A DNA stretch of 10,155 nucleotides, from positions 1 through 10,155 of the forward strand of contig JAYWGO010000182.1 in NCBI GenBank assembly GCA_043778205.1, in the 5' to 3' direction. The position numbers and the translations under genes were made by a program. This stretch comes from JAAFIP01 sp043778205. Lineage in GTDB: Bacteria; Pseudomonadota; Gammaproteobacteria; Burkholderiales; Burkholderiaceae_C. Each line of letters starts with the position of its first letter. Position 1 is the first letter of the stretch. The notes beneath the pieces are model-generated. The model worked only from the letters and a program-made list of their open reading frames with translations, made no database searches and was not told the DNA's origin. This document shows, piece after piece, positions 6,201 to 10,155 of the stretch.

Positions 6201-8048
6201 GCGCAGGGCGGCCAGGCTGACCCAAGTCAGGCCGTCGGCAAAGCCGCTGTAGTTGGTGTATTGCACCAGCAGGTGGTGCTGGTAGCTGTAGGTGCGCTGC
6301 TCGCCGAGCACGTTGGCCTGGGTTACCAGGTTGTAGCGCTGGGGCAGTGCGGCAAAGGCTGCTTGGGCGGGGGTGCGTGGCAGAGCTGCCGGTGCTGTGT
6401 CGGCCTGGGTTTGCGACACCGGCTCAACGGGCTCGGTAGCGTAGGTGTAGCTGGCGTGGCAGGTGCGGCTGCCGTCGGGGTGCGCTTCTTCAACCCGGCC
6501 AATTCTGGGTGCTATGCGCGCCGGGGTGGCTACTCCGTCTTGGGTTGTAGTCTGGGTCTCTGCCTGCGCGTCGCGCACCGCTTCAATCACTTGGCCATCT
6601 ACATGGCGAATGCGCAGCAGTACCTCGCCGGGTTGTGCATCATGGTGGTGCTCTATGGCAGTAAATTTGCCGTCGCGGGCGGTGCTGCGTGCCAGCAGGT
6701 AGCGCTGGGTGGCTGTGGGTGCGCGCGGCGCGAGCATGGCGTTGCAGCCTTGGTAGCCATGGGGCAGCACGCCATCAGGCCCGCGCACAAAGGTGTCGGT
6801 GCTGCCGTCGCGCCAGGTCAGGGTGAACTGGCTGTCGCTGTCCTTCAGCAGGGTAAAGCCCTCCGAGCGGTGGTCGTGCACCTGGCCCGTGGCCAGCACG
6901 GGCAGGCGCAGGGCGCGTCCGCTGTCTTCGTGGTACACGGTGCCTTGCGCGCACACCGACAGGCTGGAGGTAAAGGGCGTGGCCCAGCGCGCACCCAGCA
7001 GGCCCCAGTCTTCGGTCTCGGAGCCGGAGCGGTAGCAGCGTGTCCAGGCAAAGGGGTGCGGGCCGTCAAGTACAAAGTCGGTTTGGCGCAAGATTTCTTC
7101 GCCAGTGCCAAAGTGCACGGGCCTTCTGCTGGCGCTGGGGGTGCTGCCCGGGCCTGTGCTCTTGGGGCAGCAGTCGGAGGGTTTGTCTTTTTTGTCTTCC
7201 TTTTTTTTGTCTACGCTGCCGCCGTTTTTCTTGGCTTTCATATCGGCGCGTTTTTTCTCCAACTTGTCTATCACGCTACCAACGCCGGGTACTTTTTTGG
7301 CCAGGATGTTGCCGCCTACTCTAATACCTGTGTCGACCAGCGCACCAACGATGTCGGGTTTTGCACCTGTCACGACAAAGTCTTTGACCAAACTAAGTGC
7401 ATTCCCGGCTGTTGTTGCCAGCCCTCCAGCTGCCGTAGTCACTGCCCCTGCAACGCCTACCACGGCACCCGCAGGGGCTACTACTGCCGCCACGGGCAGG
7501 CCCACGCCAGTTAAAGCCGATACACCGGCCGCACCCTCCATTACCGCAGCGGTGGTCAGCATATCGCCGCCAGCCGACATGGCAGACTCACCGCCAGATT
7601 TTAATTTTTCAGCCGTCTCGCCTATTTGTTGAGCGTAGGGCGTTAAAAGCTCACGGGCTGTCTCGGGGGCGCGCTCTAAGGCTTGGCCGATGGTATTGCC
7701 TGCATTCATCATGAATTTGCGAAAGGCCTGCAGCGTGCGCGCACCGTTAGAGCCTTTGGTGCTGCTAAATTCTTTAGATGTCACCTCTTTGCCGACCGTG
7801 CCGCTCTTAATACCGTTGGCCGCACCTGCTGCATCGCCCTTTACTGTCGGAATCTTGCTTCGCTCGTGCAAGAACAAGGGCTCGCTTTGCGCTTTGACGT
7901 TTTTTGAAACCCCGGTCGCATCTTTAAATTCACCAATGATGGTGTAAGGCAACGGCGGGGTGCTGTTGCCAATGGGCGTTTTACAAATGTCAGGCATCAA
8001 GCTGACGCAGTAAAAGCGCTTGGATTTGGTGATGGTTTCTTGGGCCAT
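2847..8048 (-). CDS. T6SS Rhs effector: DUF4150 PAAR-like, Rhs shell, ParB-like toxin
   Basis: This 1733-residue polymorphic toxin is predicted to be exported by the T6SS. Residues about 18-120 (MPDICKTPIGN, then SKIPTVKGDAAG) resemble the DUF4150 PAAR-like tip that caps VgrG. Residues 160-230 are Ala/Gly-rich and hydrophobic and may help cross the target membrane. A Lys-rich linker (264-290) leads to PVHFGTGEEILRQTDF at 310-325, the usual start of the Rhs shell. YD repeats of about 21 residues are densest from about 730 to 1000. The shell ends with YYDPDQARYITQDPIGL and PNATAWIDPLGL (DPLGL at 1594-1598), the known self-cleavage region. The last 135 residues are the toxin. The ATG at 8048 is the most upstream start possible, because an in-frame TAG lies four codons before it; no clear Shine-Dalgarno is visible. 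It starts 45 bases after the DUF2169 gene and overlaps the immunity gene. Confidence 0.93.
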   Translation of the reverse strand: MAQETITKSKRFYCVSLMPDICKTPIGNSTPPLPYTIIGEFKDATGVSKNVKAQSEPLFLHERSKIPTVKGDAAGAANGIKSGTVGKEVTSKEFSSTKGSNGARTLQAFRKFMMNAGNTIGQALERAPETARELLTPYAQQIGETAEKLKSGGESAMSAGGDMLTTAAVMEGAAGVSALTGVGLPVAAVVAPAGAVVGVAGAVTTAAGGLATTAGNALSLVKDFVVTGAKPDIVGALVDTGIRVGGNILAKKVPGVGSVIDKLEKKRADMKAKKNGGSVDKKKEDKKDKPSDCCPKSTGPGSTPSASRRPVHFGTGEEILRQTDFVLDGPHPFAWTRCYRSGSETEDWGLLGARWATPFTSSLSVCAQGTVYHEDSGRALRLPVLATGQVHDHRSEGFTLLKDSDSQFTLTWRDGSTDTFVRGPDGVLPHGYQGCNAMLAPRAPTATQRYLLARSTARDGKFTAIEHHHDAQPGEVLLRIRHVDGQVIEAVRDAQAETQTTTQDGVATPARIAPRIGRVEEAHPDGSRTCHASYTYATEPVEPVSQTQADTAPAALPRTPAQAAFAALPQRYNLVTQANVLGEQRTYSYQHHLLVQYTNYSGFADGLTWVSLAALRERWARSNAGNSDTQAFTQDQLGARHPITLATSYQARATRNTTSDSNGEVQIDYISDGTTQVTDALGGVLEHTFNSQWLCTKVRRLFADGKKPQSFGTRRWSQDGQLLADIDAQHNATVYTYDSAGNLASITDAKRRTTHIEYNSQNLPIAVTDALGHTTQRRFDSAGRIVQSTDALGHSTHYQYDAAGRLATLTDAKGGAKQLDYDQAGRLVAYTDCSQFTSRYQYDQAGRITATEDAIGNTSQYQYDALGRVTRITHPNKTTESHRYDSEGNLLEHQDAKGQATRYTYNGHGLPIERVDAKGQSLHYHYDKALRLVQLVNANGEAYLFTYDPEGRLLAETGFDGKATQYQYDTAGQLIASECNGQKTQYIRDDLGQLQAKITDPSPEQADSGSAPDVTQSITRYAYDALDRLTAIASPQAQQHFGYDAVGQLVEERIAYALTPPGDTAGDPTGQAPTLTTAFQLTHSYDPLGNRLQTTLPNGRTIDTQRYGSGHWHGTLWQGSTVVDLERDHLHRETVRQLGSGASSQRTNNGLYSGQSNTQPGSNGRLTSTRSYDPQSRLTAITLAKGVGTGSQRLRQRSYQYDQTGNLAQIEDSQRGATQYRYDPLGQLLSAVQPSLSETFAFDPAGNLLDRDAQQKDAQASAENTRLDQLAEQPAAGSQVPRNLPKVKLAQVTHNLLRQYLGNSYEYDIQGNTVLKRLSSTLSQAPSLLPAQNQAAQIAFAYDADNRLVQATRTWEKAGSQTAQTARYSYDAFGRRIAKQVTEGGNTETTLFVWDGDVLVQEIHPNNTITYLYEPGSFVPLARVESKDGMASYVQREDLHLPKQAQWGMPKDRHAADAHLASYHAYLAELKEQAHQAVWQSKLNSAKQNAQNDTILHYQCDHLGTPLELMDETGKVVWAARYKAWGRVLRYDKREVEQPLRFQGQYEDAETGLFYNRHRYYDPDQARYITQDPIGLAGGNNLYQYAPNATAWIDPLGLSKKCDANQPCPCPPGSMDPNKINFSQRSVTGDGPKGANSYAETMMAGSWDWAGGPKLRVMNVGGSYVSYDNRRLAAARMAKKDCVPIDVVNPSAPGPLAGKNWQDAFDQRMNDPRNIRLGGPVPPGGLSGIPIFK
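5056..5850 (-). repeat. Tandem YD-repeat coding DNA
   Basis: About a dozen imperfect units of roughly 63 bp encode YDxxGRL..xTDAxGxxTxYxY type repeats. In the plus-strand text the repeated cue is gcgtcgtactggtagt or close variants. In the protein these strands wrap into the beta-shell that encloses the toxin. The related DNA is a natural substrate for homologous recombination, including with the fragment at 1892-2112. Confidence 0.8.
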
Positions 8049-8093
8049 GGCAGTGCGCTAGTTTTTTTAATCGGGAGTCTAGGGTGCCGCGGC

Positions 8094-9617
8094 TTAGTGC
8101 GTTACCGGCTCGCGCTGGTGCGCAACGGGCTCTTTGGCGGGCGGGTTTTGTAGCTGCGCAATACGTTGCAACTGGGCTTCTTGGGTGGCATGCAGCAGCT
8201 GGGCTTGCAGTAAATGGCCGTCTGCCGGCAAGTAGATGCGCCACACTAAATGCACCTGGGCTGCATCAAGATCGATCACCACGGTGTCTATTGCCATACT
8301 GTGTACGCTGACTTTGCCGTCCTGGGTGGCGGCCAGTACATAGAGCGATTGCAGTGGCAATGTAAACCGTACTACGCTGTTGCCGTTGGCATCGGCGCGG
8401 GCATACGGTGCGTCGGGCGCGCACAGGTTAATCAAGTTGATGCGCTCTTGCCCTTGCAAATGACCGCACTGCTGGTCTACGGGGGCACTGTTCCAGTACT
8501 GGTGGCTGAACTCTTTGGGCAGGCGCGGAAACTCATCTTCTCCCCAGACTTTCTTTTCTACTATCTTGCCTACCAACAACCTGCGCGGCAAATAGGCCCG
8601 TCCAATAATGCCCAAACCAGCCGGTTGCGGTAACGCGCCGCCACGGGCAGCACGCCAGAACTGGCTTGCTGTAACGGGCGTGCTGGCATATTCTGTGCGC
8701 GGCGCAGGCAGTTTGCGTGTGCGTGTGGCTTTCAGATACCACTGCCGTGCAAAGCCGCGCCCCACGGGGTTGGTTTCGCAGGCATCGTGTGCCACCGGGG
8801 GCGCATCTTTGTCGGGGTGCTGGTCTATCTGCGCTGGTGTCAGGCGGTGTTTTTTGGCAATGCGTTTGGCGGCTTTGGTAGCTTGCTCTACCCGGCATTG
8901 CCCACCTTGCGCAAACTCATAGCGTAGCGGCATGGTGGTAAACTTTTTGGCGCGGGTGAGTCGCCAAGGGTTGAACTTGACCAGCCCCAAGGTACACCAA
9001 GTTAGCAGGGTCAGCAGCCAAGGCAGGGGCCACATATATTGGCGCAGCTCGCGCTCGCCCGTGATGGTGATGGTTTTGTCAACCAGCACTTCTCCAGCGA
9101 TGCGGGTGTTCTCGGCGCTGGCCAACGCTTCTCTCCATTGCACAGACTGCACATGCGAGATGCTTTGAAAGGGGTTGAGCTGTTCAGGCCTGTCTGGCAG
9201 TGCGGCGCGCGTAGCGGGGCGCTGCACATGCAGCCGCACTTTAAACTCTCGCACTGCTTTGCCTTGCGGTGCATAGGCTTGGCCGTTCACCACCACGTCA
9301 CAAAAGGGCTTGTAGGGCGCTAAGTCACTCTCTTCACGCACACTGCACCCCAAGTCGTCCTCGTAGTACATATCTTCTACATTGAGCTGCGCGGGTTCGT
9401 CAAGCAGGAACAGCTGCGCTTCGCCCAGCGCATTGCAAGCGCTTATGTCGTAGCCTGTTCTGGCCACCAGCACGTGGAAGGCTTGGTTGTGCTGGTCTAT
9501 GGCATCAAAGTGCAGTGCATCAAAGTCGGTGAGGTTGTTAAACACCAGAGGGGGAATATCCAGATCGGCTGGATTGTCCGCATCAACTGGCGGGGTTGGT
9601 GTCAACATCGTCGCCAT
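8094..9617 (-). CDS. DUF2169 T6SS adaptor protein
   Basis: This 507-residue protein shows the marks of DUF2169: SDLAPYKPFCDVVVNG (97-112), PLRYEFAQGG (230-239), NPVGRGF (283-289), QPAG (331-334) and YWNSAPVDQQ (374-383). Proteins of this family act as adaptors that help load DUF4150-type effectors onto VgrG, as described for the Agrobacterium DUF2169 protein encoded with Tde2. It lies between vgrG and a DUF4150-Rhs gene, exactly the expected position. Its ATG at 9617 lies inside the end of vgrG (35-base overlap), so the two are probably translationally coupled; an ATG three codons later is an alternative start. An oddity is a hydrophobic run, WPLPWLLTLLTWCTLGLV (196-213), placed after a GER that matches the family's usual GDR. 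The last 20 residues are rich in Pro, Glu and His and look disordered. Confidence 0.85.
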   Translation of the reverse strand: MATMLTPTPPVDADNPADLDIPPLVFNNLTDFDALHFDAIDQHNQAFHVLVARTGYDISACNALGEAQLFLLDEPAQLNVEDMYYEDDLGCSVREESDLAPYKPFCDVVVNGQAYAPQGKAVREFKVRLHVQRPATRAALPDRPEQLNPFQSISHVQSVQWREALASAENTRIAGEVLVDKTITITGERELRQYMWPLPWLLTLLTWCTLGLVKFNPWRLTRAKKFTTMPLRYEFAQGGQCRVEQATKAAKRIAKKHRLTPAQIDQHPDKDAPPVAHDACETNPVGRGFARQWYLKATRTRKLPAPRTEYASTPVTASQFWRAARGGALPQPAGLGIIGRAYLPRRLLVGKIVEKKVWGEDEFPRLPKEFSHQYWNSAPVDQQCGHLQGQERINLINLCAPDAPYARADANGNSVVRFTLPLQSLYVLAATQDGKVSVHSMAIDTVVIDLDAAQVHLVWRIYLPADGHLLQAQLLHATQEAQLQRIAQLQNPPAKEPVAHQREPVTH

Positions 9618-10155
9618 GGAGTTGTACTTTCTTTTCGCCGTGGGTAATAATTTCTTTGCCTTTAATTTCTATCCGTCCATCGGCCTTCATCAAGAAGACG
9701 CTTTCGCCCACTTCAATTCTGAATTCACTGCCTACGGTAATGGTAAATTTATCGCCCACCATCACCGTCTTGCTCAGGCCCACCTGCTCGGCCTGCATCA
9801 GCCCCACCGTGGTGTTCATCGCCGCACCCACCGTAGTTTGGTAGGCCCCGCCCACGGTCAGCATCTTGGCCAGCATGACGGTTTCGGTCTTGGTTTTAGC
9901 CACCGTTTCCGATTTGCTGCCACCTACCTTGACGCTGCGGTTGCTGCCGATGCTGATGTCTTCGTTGTCCCCCACGCTCTCACTGCGGTTTTTTCCGACA
10001 CTGATCTTTTGGTTGTCGCCAATACTGATGGTCTCGTCTTTGCCCACATCCTCAGTTCGGTTATCCCCAATACTCACCTTCTCGTTATGGTCCACCCGCT
10101 CCGTGCGGTCGTTGTGCACGGTGATCTTCTCGTCGTGGTCTACCGTCTCTGTCCG
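9583..10155 (-). CDS. vgrG: VgrG spike protein, C-terminal 190 residues (partial)
   Basis: The open frame continues to the window edge, beginning RTETVDHDEKITVHNDRTE, so the gp27/gp5-like head of VgrG lies outside. The visible part is the beta-helical needle: repeats of eight residues such as V.HNDRTE, VDHNEKVSI, IGDNRTEDV and IGSNRSVKV. These are followed by a Thr/Val/Gly-rich stretch (TVGGAYQTTVGAAMNTTVG) and GRIEIKGKEIITHGEKKV, as in DUF2345-type VgrG ends. The protein would form the trimeric T6SS spike. The tail after the needle is short (HGDDVDTNPAS) and holds no effector domain, so this VgrG should carry cargo through the adaptor and the DUF4150-Rhs protein. GTG or ATG codons seen inside the repeats are not starts. 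The stop is TGA at 9585-9583. Confidence 0.9.
   Translation of the reverse strand, partial: RTETVDHDEKITVHNDRTERVDHNEKVSIGDNRTEDVGKDETISIGDNQKISVGKNRSESVGDNEDISIGSNRSVKVGGSKSETVAKTKTETVMLAKMLTVGGAYQTTVGAAMNTTVGLMQAEQVGLSKTVMVGDKFTITVGSEFRIEVGESVFLMKADGRIEIKGKEIITHGEKKVQLHGDDVDTNPAS

Noticed and set aside
6147..7514. A long 455-codon plus-strand open frame antisense to rhs
   Set aside because: It is Ala/Gly/Val-rich with no recognisable domain and lies wholly opposite the well-supported rhs frame; high GC and strong codon bias create such antisense frames.

Overview
The window looks like an accessory region of a betaproteobacterial chromosome, most likely Burkholderiales and plausibly Comamonadaceae. 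This rests on the high-GC coding style, on Rhs and VgrG sequences of the type common in that group, and on an intergenic repeat whose core (catagctgctcccgcg) I recall from Comamonadaceae. The taxonomic call is inference.

The right three quarters (2392-10155) is one minus-strand type VI secretion (T6SS) effector operon. In transcription order it holds the 3' part of a vgrG spike gene (cut by the window end), a DUF2169 adaptor gene overlapping vgrG by 35 bases, a 1733-codon rhs effector gene, and a small gene overlapping the rhs stop by 4 bases. The Rhs protein joins a DUF4150 PAAR-like N-terminus, hydrophobic segments, a YD-repeat shell, an auto-cleavage type PxxxxxDPLGL motif and a 135-residue C-terminal toxin. 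I read the toxin as a ParB/sulfiredoxin-fold domain. The last gene is the expected cognate immunity protein; I do not recognise its family, and it is visibly more AT-rich than the rest. The proposed logic is that VgrG carries the DUF4150 tip, the DUF2169 protein loads the effector, Rhs encloses the toxin, and the last gene protects the producer and its kin.

The left quarter (1-2391) is mobile or degenerate DNA. It contains the C-terminal end of one DDE transposase (1-185), a complete related DD35E transposase (559-1605) with a hairpin terminator, and three copies of a non-coding 258-269 bp sequence, called the tail here (208-476, 1634-1891, 2116-2373). Two of the tails follow the two diverged transposase genes. 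The third stands alone between an rhs fragment and the immunity gene. Each tail ends in a 58-bp unit bounded by an inverted repeat; its length is identical in all three copies and a stem position covaries. A 207-bp in-frame rhs core fragment, about 96% identical to part of the intact rhs, lies between the last two tails.

The most unusual material is the transposase-linked structured tail with its solo copy beside the Rhs toxin/immunity end, and the Rhs toxin/immunity pair itself.
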